Below are positions 1-5,096 of a stretch of 5,096 bases of DNA, in pieces. The stretch comes from Chloroflexota bacterium. GTDB taxonomy: Bacteria; Chloroflexota; Anaerolineae; Promineifilales; Promineifilaceae. The position numbers were made by a program, and so were the translations under genes. Each line of letters starts with the position of its first letter. Position 1 is the stretch's first letter. The notes under the pieces were generated by a model. It made no database searches. It had not been told where the DNA came from and saw only the letters and a list, made by a program, of their open reading frames with translations. Where the stretch lies: assembly GCA_020353135.1 (NCBI GenBank), contig CP070688.1, forward strand, positions 788,534 through 793,629. The letters are read 5' to 3'.

Positions 1-1
1 G

Positions 2-76
2 ACGATCCCAGCCACAGGCCTACTGGCGGCCGGTTTCTTATTCCCGATGAGATGGCTGATGGAGTTGCTGGCCTGA
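2..76 (+). CDS. PiT-type inorganic phosphate transporter, C-terminal end only (partial)
   Basis: Frame 2 is open from the left edge to a TGA at 74-76 and encodes 24 residues. They begin TIPATGLLAAG and continue with a hydrophobic stretch rich in Leu, Phe, Met and Trp. The PiT (phosphate:H+ or Na+ symporter) family typically ends with a membrane helix opening with a TIPA/TIPAS-like motif followed by Leu/Ala-rich sequence, and this fragment matches that pattern. Such transporters sit in the cytoplasmic membrane and import inorganic phosphate or metal-phosphate. The next gene encodes a DUF47/PhoU-like protein, the usual partner of PiT genes, and this supports the call independently. The start and most of the gene lie outside the window. 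Frame 1 is also open here (1-162), but its peptide is not hydrophobic and resembles nothing I know. The family call rests on about 24 residues plus context, so it is likely rather than certain. Confidence 0.72.
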   Translation, partial: TIPATGLLAAGFLFPMRWLMELLA

Positions 77-107
77 ACGATGAAATCGGCGCAAACTTAG
101 GCATGAC

Positions 108-137
108 ACGGCTGGCGAAGCAAGCTTTGCCAGGCGT
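108..137. repeat. Inverted repeat / RNA hairpin between the phosphate transporter and DUF47 genes
   Basis: Bases 112-120 pair with 125-133 (CTGGCGAAG with CTTTGCCAG), with one G-U wobble at 117/128 and a CAAG loop. Beyond a single G/G mismatch (111/134), three more pairs form (108-110 with 135-137). The result is a stem of about 12 pairs in a 30-base element. It lies wholly in the gap between the transporter stop at 76 and the DUF47 start at 159, ending about 10 bases before the ribosome binding site. No T-run follows, so an ordinary intrinsic terminator is unlikely. It could be an mRNA processing or stability element that sets different expression of the two genes, or a dimeric regulator's operator. 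The pairing is seen directly; the function is inferred. Confidence 0.55.
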
Positions 138-146
138 AAGAGTATC

Positions 147-153
147 AGGAAGG
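147..153 (+). promoter_or_regulatory. Ribosome binding site of the DUF47 gene
   Basis: The purine run AGGAAGG lies 5 bases before the ATG at 159, a usable Shine-Dalgarno position. It supports 159 as the true start and independent initiation on this gene after the 82-base gap from the transporter stop. Confidence 0.6.
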
Positions 154-158
154 ACGAT

Positions 159-788
159 ATGAAACGGCTAAGCAAGTTTTTTGGCTCTAAACAGGATCGT
201 TTTCTGGAGTTGTTGATCCAACAGGCGGAGTTCGCGGTGGAAGCCAGTGAAATGTTGCTCAAATATCTTGAGAAGCCCGGCGTCAAGTTCTCGGAACGGA
301 CGCGGCAGATCGAGAAGGATGCCGACGAGATCCGGCGCATCTTGGTCGACGAGCTCAATCGAACTTTCGTAACACCCATGGATCGGGAGGACATTCACGC
401 CCTATCGCGTAACCTGGACGACGTCGTCGATTATGCCTATACGACCACCGAGGAGATGGAGATCCTGGCGATAACTCCCAATGAGTATTTGAAGCGTATG
501 GCTTCGCTCTTACGTGACGCGGCCGTCGAATTGCACCTGGGCATGTTGCGTCTCAGCGACCATCCAGGAGTCGCCAACGAGCACGCCCAGCGGGCCAAGG
601 CACTGGAGAATCGAGTCGAACGGGTCTACCGGGAAGCGATCGCCGACCTGTTTCATAAGCCCGAGGACCTGGACGACATCATGGAAATCCTGAAATTGCG
701 CGAGGTATATCGCCACCTGAGCAATGCGGCCGATCGTGGCGACGAGGCGGCCAATCACCTGAGCGATATCGTCGTAAAACTAACCTGA
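159..788 (+). CDS. DUF47 / PhoU-like phosphate transport accessory protein
   Basis: This 209-residue protein has the length and all-helical, charged character of the DUF47 (TIGR00153, PhoU-like) family. No signal peptide or membrane segment is visible, so it should be cytoplasmic. Recognisable family features are the basic start (MKRLSKFFG), an acidic E52-x3-D56 motif in an IEKDADEI segment, the very typical TPMDREDIHAL stretch at about 72-82, and the NLDDVVDY segment at 85-92. PhoU-like proteins bind metal clusters through E/D-x3-D motifs, and these acidic residues fit that role. DUF47 genes usually sit beside PiT transporters and are thought to modulate their activity; here a PiT C-terminus ends 82 bases upstream. 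The ATG at 159 is preceded by AGGAAGG. The family assignment is firm. The biochemical role in this organism is inferred from context, and classical PhoU of the Pst system is less likely given the length and the neighbour. Confidence 0.9.
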   Translation: MKRLSKFFGSKQDRFLELLIQQAEFAVEASEMLLKYLEKPGVKFSERTRQIEKDADEIRRILVDELNRTFVTPMDREDIHALSRNLDDVVDYAYTTTEEMEILAITPNEYLKRMASLLRDAAVELHLGMLRLSDHPGVANEHAQRAKALENRVERVYREAIADLFHKPEDLDDIMEILKLREVYRHLSNAADRGDEAANHLSDIVVKLT

Positions 789-792
789 AACG

Positions 793-820
793 TTGCCCGC
801 CGCGGGCGATAAGTTACAAT
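793..820 (+). promoter_or_regulatory. Candidate sigma-70-type promoter ahead of the dTDP-glucose dehydratase gene
   Basis: TTGCCC (793-798) and TACAAT (815-820) are separated by 16 bases and resemble -35 and -10 boxes, with three and five of six consensus matches respectively. Transcription would begin near 827 and leave a leader of about 80 bases before the ATG at 907. The -35 box overlaps a small GC-rich hairpin (GCCCG 795-799 with CGGGC 803-807). That hairpin lies 7 bases after the DUF47 stop and has no T-run, so it is at most a weak transcript end. The site is plausible from position, but promoter calls from consensus alone are weak. Confidence 0.35.
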
Positions 821-895
821 GCGCGGGTCAAGAGTATTCAGCGGAGATTCAACGTCGGTTTCGTGGCAGATATTTCCGCCGATTACCACCTAGAT

Positions 896-900
896 GAGGT
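896..900 (+). promoter_or_regulatory. Ribosome binding site of the dTDP-glucose dehydratase gene
   Basis: GAGGT lies 6 bases before the ATG at 907, which supports that start over the in-frame ATG at 919. ACCT at 888-891 could pair with AGGT at 897-900 in a short four-pair hairpin, but it is too weak to claim regulation. Confidence 0.6.
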
Positions 901-906
901 AGAAGA

Positions 907-1944
907 ATGCAAAACATCATGATCACTGGGGGCGCCGGTTTCATCGGCTCAAATTTCATCCTCCACCTACTAGAGAAATACCCTGATTACATCGTCGTCG
1001 TCTTCGATAAATTGACCTACGCGGGTAACTTGGATAACCTGCTGCAAGTCCACGACGATCCACGTTATCACTTCGTAAGGGGAGACATAAGCGATGCCGA
1101 GGCGGTGACTGCGGCGATTGAGAACTACGGCGTCGATACGATCGTCAATTTTGCGGCCGAAACGCACGTCGACCGTTCGATCATGGACCCGGATGCCTTT
1201 GTCAGGACCAATGTTAACGGCACTTATGTGTTGTTGGAGGCGGCTCGGAAGTACGGCGGACTGCGTTACCATCAGGTGTCGACCGACGAGGTATACGGCA
1301 CCATCGCCCCAGGCCAGGCCAGCATGGAAGGTGATCTGCTGGCGCCGCGCAGCCCTTACGCGGCCAGCAAAGCCAGCGGCGATCTGATGGCCTTGGCCTT
1401 TTACACCACTTTTGATTTACCGGTGACCGTCACCCGCGGGGCCAACAACATCGGACCGTACCAGTATCCGGAGAAGGTCGTGCCCCTTTTTGCGACTAAC
1501 GCCATGGACAACGAGCCGCTGCCGATTTACGGCGACGGCCGGCAGATGAGGGATTATCAGCATGTGAGCGATCATTGCGAGGCGGTTGACCTGGTACTGC
1601 ATGAGGGTCAGCTAGGGGAGGCATACAACATCGGCACCGGTCACGAGATGGAAAACCTGGCTATGGTGGAGATTCTGCTGGACGCTCTGGACCGGCCGCG
1701 CAGCCTGATCCGACATGTCTCCGACCGGCCGGGCCACGACCGACGCTACAGCTTGAACGTCGACAAGGTCAAGCGTCTCGGCTGGCAACCGCGCTACAGC
1801 CAGGCGGAAGCCATCCGAATGACAGCCGCCTGGTATCGGGATAATGAATGGTGGTGGCGCAAGATCAAGAGCGGCGAGTACCGGGCCTATTACGAGGCCC
1901 AATATGGCGAACGTCTGCGGACGGCCCAGGCGAAGCAGGGCTGA
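907..1944 (+). CDS. rfbB: dTDP-glucose 4,6-dehydratase
   Basis: This 345-residue protein is a complete extended short-chain dehydrogenase/reductase of the RmlB/RfbB type. It converts dTDP-glucose to dTDP-4-keto-6-deoxyglucose, the second step toward dTDP-L-rhamnose and other deoxysugars, in the cytosol. The N-terminal Rossmann motif GGAGFIG (8-14) binds NAD. DKLTYAGNLDNL (34-45) is the family's adenosine-binding region, and AAETHVDRSI (83-92) is characteristic. The active site is intact: T126-D127-E128 in STDEVYG, then Tyr151 and Lys155 in SPYAASK. Downstream, NNIGPYQYPEKVVPL and YGDGRQMRDYQHVSDH are typical substrate-pocket segments, and the length is normal. The ATG at 907 follows GAGGT at a 6-base distance. 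No rfbA, rfbC or rfbD lies in the window, so the final sugar is unknown. Related NDP-sugar dehydratases or epimerases are less likely because the TDE triad and the NLDNL segment favour RmlB. Confidence 0.93.
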   Translation: MQNIMITGGAGFIGSNFILHLLEKYPDYIVVVFDKLTYAGNLDNLLQVHDDPRYHFVRGDISDAEAVTAAIENYGVDTIVNFAAETHVDRSIMDPDAFVRTNVNGTYVLLEAARKYGGLRYHQVSTDEVYGTIAPGQASMEGDLLAPRSPYAASKASGDLMALAFYTTFDLPVTVTRGANNIGPYQYPEKVVPLFATNAMDNEPLPIYGDGRQMRDYQHVSDHCEAVDLVLHEGQLGEAYNIGTGHEMENLAMVEILLDALDRPRSLIRHVSDRPGHDRRYSLNVDKVKRLGWQPRYSQAEAIRMTAAWYRDNEWWWRKIKSGEYRAYYEAQYGERLRTAQAKQG

Positions 1945-2008
1945 TGCCATGCCAGGGCCAGACAGCAATGCGCAGCAGCGGCCGAACAGGCGGGGCGCGC
2001 TGGCCAGT

Positions 2009-2013
2009 AGGAG
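2009..2013 (+). promoter_or_regulatory. Ribosome binding site that decides the lipoprotein start
   Basis: AGGAG at 2009-2013 stands 7 bases before an in-frame TTG at 2021 and 4 bases before an in-frame GTG at 2018. It is the best Shine-Dalgarno match ahead of this reading frame. It places the start directly before a compact lipoprotein signal peptide. The in-frame ATG at 1949 has only a weak purine run before it and would add 24 residues ahead of the signal. Confidence 0.5.
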
Positions 2014-2020
2014 ACCGGTG

Positions 2021-3409
2021 TTGCCTCATTTTCGCCATCGACCACGATCAGCTTGGGTAGTCGTCGGGCTGTTTCTGGCTTTGGTTCTGGCTGCCTGCCA
2101 GGGCGCGGTCGACGAGACACAACCGACCTCGGCGGTGACATCGCAGACCACGCCAGCGCCAGCAGACAACCAGCCAGCTGCGACCGAAGAGGTGAAAACA
2201 CCGCAGCCAACGGCCGTGGAACCTACGCCGGAACCTTCGGCGACGGAGGAGCCGACCGCGTCGCCGACGCCAGAAAACACGGCGACAGAAGAGCCGTCGC
2301 CGGAAACGCCCACTCCGGAGCCTACCGCGACGCCGGTCGAAGCGCCGGCCAACGCCATCAGCCTGAACCTTGTGGCCGGCGGCCTGACACGGCCGGTCTA
2401 TTTGACGCACGCATTTGACGATAGGCTATTTGTCGTCGAACAGGCAGGCGTTATCCGGCTTATTACCGATGGCCAGCTACAGCCGGAGCCGTTCCTGGAC
2501 ATTAGCGAGCGGGTGCGATCTACCGCCCTCGAGCAAGGCTTGTTGAGCGTTGCCTTTCATCCCGATTTCGTTACGAATCGCCGTTTTTTCGTGAACTACA
2601 CTGACTTGAACGGTGATACGGTCATCGCCGAGTTCGAGGCCAGCGTCGAGGATCCGAATCAAGCCGATCCGAGTAACGAGCGCATACTTTTGTACGAGGG
2701 CCAGCCATTCGCCAACCATAACGGCGGCCAACTCAACTTCGGCCCTGACGGCTATCTCTATGTGGGCATGGGCGACGGCGGCGGGGCAGGCGATTCACTG
2801 AACAACGGCCAGAATCCCGAGACCTTATTGGGCGCCATGCTGCGGTTAGACGTGAGCGTAGGCGAATCATACGCTATTCCACCCGATAATCCATTTATCG
2901 GCCAGGCGGGCGCGCGGGAGGAGATTTGGGCGATCGGCCTGCGAAACCCATGGCGCTTCAGTTTTGACCGACTTCAAGGAGACCTCTATATAGCCGATGT
3001 TGGCCAGAACATGTGGGAAGAAATCAACTTCCAGCCGACCGGGGATCCTGGTGGGGCGAATTACGGCTGGAGAGTGCTTGAAGCCAGCCATTGCTTCGAG
3101 TCTGATAGCTGTGATCCGGCCGGCTTTGTTGCCCCTGTCGCCGAATATGACCATCAAGGCGGCAACTGTTCGATCTCCGGCGGTTACGTCTACCGTGGGC
3201 AGCAATTTCCTGAACTGGCCGGCAATTACTTTTTGGGCGATTATTGTTCTGGGGCAATCTGGGGTCTTTATCACCTGGCGGACGGGAGTTGGCAGATCAC
3301 GCCTCTACTGCAAACGGATCTCTTCATCTCGAGTTTCGGGGAAGATAGCCGGGGCGAACTGTATGTCCTCGATCACGCCAAAGGGGATGTCTATCAGATA
3401 AGCCCCTGA
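2021..3409 (+). CDS. PQQ-type glucose/sorbosone dehydrogenase family lipoprotein (surface sugar dehydrogenase-like)
   Basis: Starting at TTG 2021 gives 462 residues; the frame is open farther left, with ATGs at 1949, 1904 and 1844, the last two inside rfbB. A lipoprotein signal comes first: basic n-region, hydrophobic helix at about 11-25, and lipobox LAAC with Cys26. Residues 27-112 are a Pro/Thr/Glu/Ala-rich linker holding the domain off the membrane. From about 113 to the end is a beta-propeller of the glucose/sorbosone dehydrogenase (GSDH) family. Visible motifs are GLLSVAFHPDF, HNGGQLNFGPDGYLYVGMGD with His233 as the likely catalytic base, GLRNPWRFSFD with Arg308, YIADVGQN, NYGWR, and GGYVYRG with a following GNYFLGDYCSG. 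Family members such as soluble glucose dehydrogenase and aldose sugar dehydrogenase oxidise sugars using PQQ and calcium outside the cytoplasm. Four cysteines in the C-terminal third (HCFESDSC, GNCS, DYCS) could form disulfides. The substrate is unknown, and many GSDH lipoproteins have no proven activity. It follows rfbB by 76 bases on the same strand without a clear terminator, so co-transcription is possible. Confidence 0.85.
   Translation: MPHFRHRPRSAWVVVGLFLALVLAACQGAVDETQPTSAVTSQTTPAPADNQPAATEEVKTPQPTAVEPTPEPSATEEPTASPTPENTATEEPSPETPTPEPTATPVEAPANAISLNLVAGGLTRPVYLTHAFDDRLFVVEQAGVIRLITDGQLQPEPFLDISERVRSTALEQGLLSVAFHPDFVTNRRFFVNYTDLNGDTVIAEFEASVEDPNQADPSNERILLYEGQPFANHNGGQLNFGPDGYLYVGMGDGGGAGDSLNNGQNPETLLGAMLRLDVSVGESYAIPPDNPFIGQAGAREEIWAIGLRNPWRFSFDRLQGDLYIADVGQNMWEEINFQPTGDPGGANYGWRVLEASHCFESDSCDPAGFVAPVAEYDHQGGNCSISGGYVYRGQQFPELAGNYFLGDYCSGAIWGLYHLADGSWQITPLLQTDLFISSFGEDSRGELYVLDHAKGDVYQISP
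2099..2356 (+). repeat. Low-complexity Pro/Thr/Glu linker-coding segment
   Basis: This stretch encodes residues 27-112 of the lipoprotein. It is built from loosely repeated units such as TEEP, PTPEP and PTAT, with almost no hydrophobic residues. Such linkers tether exported domains to the membrane or cell wall. At DNA level, recurring CCG/GCG/GAG-type codons create misleading open frames in other registers and on the opposite strand. The repeats are imperfect, so they are not a tandem DNA repeat in the strict sense. Confidence 0.75.
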
Positions 3410-3429
3410 TGCCAAGTCAAGCGGAATAG

Positions 3430-3471
3430 AGTGCCCATTCGTTGGCGACGTCACGATGAGACCAGGGCACT
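3430..3471. terminator. Stem-loop between convergent genes, possible weak terminator
   Basis: AGTGCCC (3430-3436) pairs perfectly with GGGCACT (3465-3471), giving seven pairs around a 28-base loop. The loop contains TCGT/ACGA (3439-3442 with 3453-3456), which could add a small inner stem. It lies between the lipoprotein stop at 3409 and the end of the minus-strand gene at 3522, where a bidirectional terminator is expected. There is no T-run on either side and the loop is large, so it is not a canonical intrinsic terminator. Nothing else is evident in 3410-3521. Confidence 0.3.
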
Positions 3472-3521
3472 TGGGAGAGGGCCATGATTAACTTACTCGC
3501 GTGGATTGAGTCAGGCCGTGA

Positions 3522-5096
3522 CTATTCTCTGCCCGAGTCTTGACTAGAGCTTGGCAAGACATCTATGAATAGGCCCATTGCCGCGGCCGCCTGCCGCAGC
3601 TTGGGCCAATCGCCAGCCCTGACCAGGGCTGCATGGTCGCCCATGGACTCGGAGAAATAGGCTCGCGTCTTAGGGTTGGCCCGCAGTTTCTCCAATACCT
3701 CCGCGTCGCGCACCCTTAGCAGGACGACATCCTCGAGTGTAGCCTCGCTTCCGCGCTCTGACCAACGCTGGATGGCCCGGAGGACCCCGGCCGGGGCCGG
3801 CCTTTGGCTGGCCCGAGCCAGGAACTCCCCCAATCGGTCGGCGCCGATACCTTGCTCCCTGGCTCGCTCGAGCGATCTGGGCGTGAGGCGGTAGCCGGCC
3901 GGCTTGCCGGGCAAAAGCGGTTCGGCCTCAGCCACGCGAGCTACCTGGAAACGCTCGTAGCGGCTGGCATTGAAGGGCACCAGGATCGCCCCGTCCTCCC
4001 GGACGACGATCGGCATGGTCACCTCTGATTCCGCAGGTGGCTCGCCGGCCAGCCAGTCGAGCGCCAGAGGAGTCAGACGAAACAGAGTTTCCTGGCCTGA
4101 CCCGGCCATTGCCGTCTCGGTCAGGCCTAGCCAGGCCAGCGGCCCTATTAGCAGGAAGCGCAAGAGCCGCCCCTCCACCAGGTCCCAGCTTTCGAAGCCA
4201 GACAGGTATCCACCGCTGTCAGCGTCGCGGATGTACCAGGTGTCGTAGTTGCCATCCGGGCGCTGAAAGTCTGGTGTGGAATCCCTGACCCTGGCCACTA
4301 AATCAGACAGGCGGAACCAATCGCCAGTGCGCGAAAGCACGTCCAGCAACGCAGTCCTGGCTAGAATGGGATCGTTCTGCCAGCCGCCCTCAAAGGACAG
4401 ACCCGGCGTGTGCAGCAGCTCATTCCAGGCGCTGTTGCTCCAGGCATTGGCAATGTCGCGCGCCTGTTCGTCACGACTCCGTCGCAGCCAGGTTAGCACC
4501 TGGCGGGCAGGGCGCGCGCCTTCATCGGTAACGCGCAACAGCTTCATCTCCCAGGCCAGAGTGAATAGCAGAGAAGTGCGATCTAGATTAGGCGAGAGGA
4601 AGTAAGGTTGAAGTCTTGCCAACTCGCCTTCGTGAATGGCGCCTTCCTGGGCGGCCGATAAGATAGCGGTCAAGTCGTCCACCGCAGCTGTATCGGTCGG
4701 GCTGAATTGCTCAGGCGGGCTCACCGGCTGCAGTCCATCGGCCGGCTGTGGCTCTGAAGCCGCGCCAGTCGATGAAATGCCGGCGGCGTTGCTGTAAAGC
4801 TCGTTGGGCAGGTAGTAATATTCGACCGTCTCACTGCCCTCAGATTCGTCGAATGCCCGGTACAGGAATCCACGATACCAGAGACCCTCGGCCGGGCTAA
4901 CCGGATCGAGCCACGGTTCCTCACGTTCGATGCGAGCCGGTCCCATGGTCCGCACCGGGCCGTGTTGGCGTTCAAAGGAGGCCACTGGTAACCGGCCCCC
5001 GGCGGCGATCAGATCACCCAAGGCATCGGCTTCTTCAGGCCCAAGGTAGAGTATTTCCCGGCCCAAGTCCAGCTGGCTCAGCGTCTCGGCCAACGC
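3522..5096 (-). CDS. Helicase-associated (XPB/Ssl2-like C-terminal) domain protein, 5' end missing
   Basis: The minus-strand frame is open from the right edge to a TAG at 3522-3524, giving at least 524 residues. The first in-frame start-like codon is a TTG at 5093, but the preceding codon is also open, so the real start is probably outside. Residues below count from that TTG. The segment at about 360-510 resembles the helicase XPB/Ssl2 N-terminal/C-terminal-3 domain (PF13625-like): an EDGAILVPFN strand, GYRLTPRSLERAREQGI, a Pro-rich turn (RPAPAGVLRAIQRW), VVLLRVRDAEVLEKL, and a final WPKLRQAAAAMGLFID helix. A middle part (about 245-345) carries FQRPDGNYDTWYIRD and WDLVEGRLLRFLLIGPLAWL, and an earlier part has LWYRGFLYRAF and EYYYLPNEL (about 71-99). 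A polar linker lies at about 103-135. No Walker A or DEAD/DEAH motif, signal peptide or membrane segment is visible. The assignment is by pattern memory, so the domain call is moderate. A role in DNA repair or transcription-linked DNA handling is only inferred from the domain name. Confidence 0.65.
   Translation of the reverse strand, partial: ALAETLSQLDLGREILYLGPEEADALGDLIAAGGRLPVASFERQHGPVRTMGPARIEREEPWLDPVSPAEGLWYRGFLYRAFDESEGSETVEYYYLPNELYSNAAGISSTGAASEPQPADGLQPVSPPEQFSPTDTAAVDDLTAILSAAQEGAIHEGELARLQPYFLSPNLDRTSLLFTLAWEMKLLRVTDEGARPARQVLTWLRRSRDEQARDIANAWSNSAWNELLHTPGLSFEGGWQNDPILARTALLDVLSRTGDWFRLSDLVARVRDSTPDFQRPDGNYDTWYIRDADSGGYLSGFESWDLVEGRLLRFLLIGPLAWLGLTETAMAGSGQETLFRLTPLALDWLAGEPPAESEVTMPIVVREDGAILVPFNASRYERFQVARVAEAEPLLPGKPAGYRLTPRSLERAREQGIGADRLGEFLARASQRPAPAGVLRAIQRWSERGSEATLEDVVLLRVRDAEVLEKLRANPKTRAYFSESMGDHAALVRAGDWPKLRQAAAAMGLFIDVLPSSSQDSGRE

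Noticed and set aside
1..162. Frame-1 open stretch of 53 codons ending in a TGA that overlaps the DUF47 ATG (ATGA), suggesting a translationally coupled upstream gene.
   Set aside because: The peptide is unlike any family I recognise, while frame 2 over the first 76 bases gives a convincing PiT transporter C-terminus, and the two cannot readily both be genes. The inverted repeat at 108-137 also looks non-coding.
1956..2005. GGCCAG (1956-1961) and CTGGCC (2000-2005) could pair across the gap between rfbB and the lipoprotein start.
   Set aside because: Only six pairs across a 38-base loop with no T-run; not distinguishable from chance in GC-rich sequence.
2026..2410. Minus-strand open frames opposite the lipoprotein linker, giving Gly/Val/Ser-rich or Arg-rich peptides.
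   Set aside because: They mirror the repetitive Pro/Thr/Glu codons on the plus strand, have biased low-complexity composition and lack convincing ribosome binding sites.
2053..2418. Plus-strand 121-codon open frame in another register across the same linker.
   Set aside because: It overlaps the lipoprotein signal peptide and linker coding region, and its composition is a by-product of the low-complexity codons.
1941..3414. The 9-mer CTGATGCCA occurs at the stop codons of both rfbB (1941-1949) and the lipoprotein gene (3406-3414).
   Set aside because: The match is short, ends after nine bases and shares no flanking similarity, so chance is the simplest explanation.
3676..4605. Several plus-strand open frames opposite the helicase-associated gene.
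   Set aside because: They overlap one another, resemble no known family, and are expected shadows of a high-GC coding strand on the opposite side.

Overview
The window reads as a piece of bacterial chromosome of moderately high GC content. It carries five protein-coding genes or gene ends and no RNA genes, mobile elements or CRISPR arrays that I can see. The best guess for the source is a member of the Chloroflexota (Anaerolineae-like). This rests on a surface lipoprotein with a long Pro/Thr/Glu linker and on a minus-strand protein with an XPB/Ssl2-type helicase-associated C-terminus of a style I associate with that phylum. This is an inference from style, not a demonstrated assignment.

Region by region: (1) bases 2-76 are the last codons of a PiT-type inorganic phosphate transporter, readable only in frame 2. 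After an 82-base gap containing a strong inverted repeat comes a 209-residue DUF47/PhoU-like protein (159-788). PiT plus DUF47 is a well-known phosphate-uptake gene pair. (2) A 118-base spacer with a candidate promoter precedes a complete dTDP-glucose 4,6-dehydratase gene (907-1944) with all catalytic motifs intact. (3) On the same strand, shortly downstream, is an exported lipoprotein with a glucose/sorbosone dehydrogenase-type beta-propeller. Its most credible start is a TTG at 2021 with a good ribosome binding site, not the longer open frame that runs back into the dehydratase gene. (4) A short convergent intergenic region (3410-3521) with an imperfect stem-loop separates these genes from a minus-strand gene (3522-5096). 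That gene encodes a large protein with a helicase-associated (XPB/Ssl2-like) C-terminal domain and runs off the right edge.

Functionally there are three loosely related modules: phosphate uptake and its accessory protein; nucleotide-sugar synthesis followed by a surface sugar-oxidoreductase-like lipoprotein; and a putative DNA-transaction accessory protein. I see no defence, mobile or clearly new multi-gene system. The most notable unexplained items are the inverted repeat between the transporter and DUF47 genes, and the stand-alone helicase-associated protein, which shows no ATPase motor motifs in its visible part.
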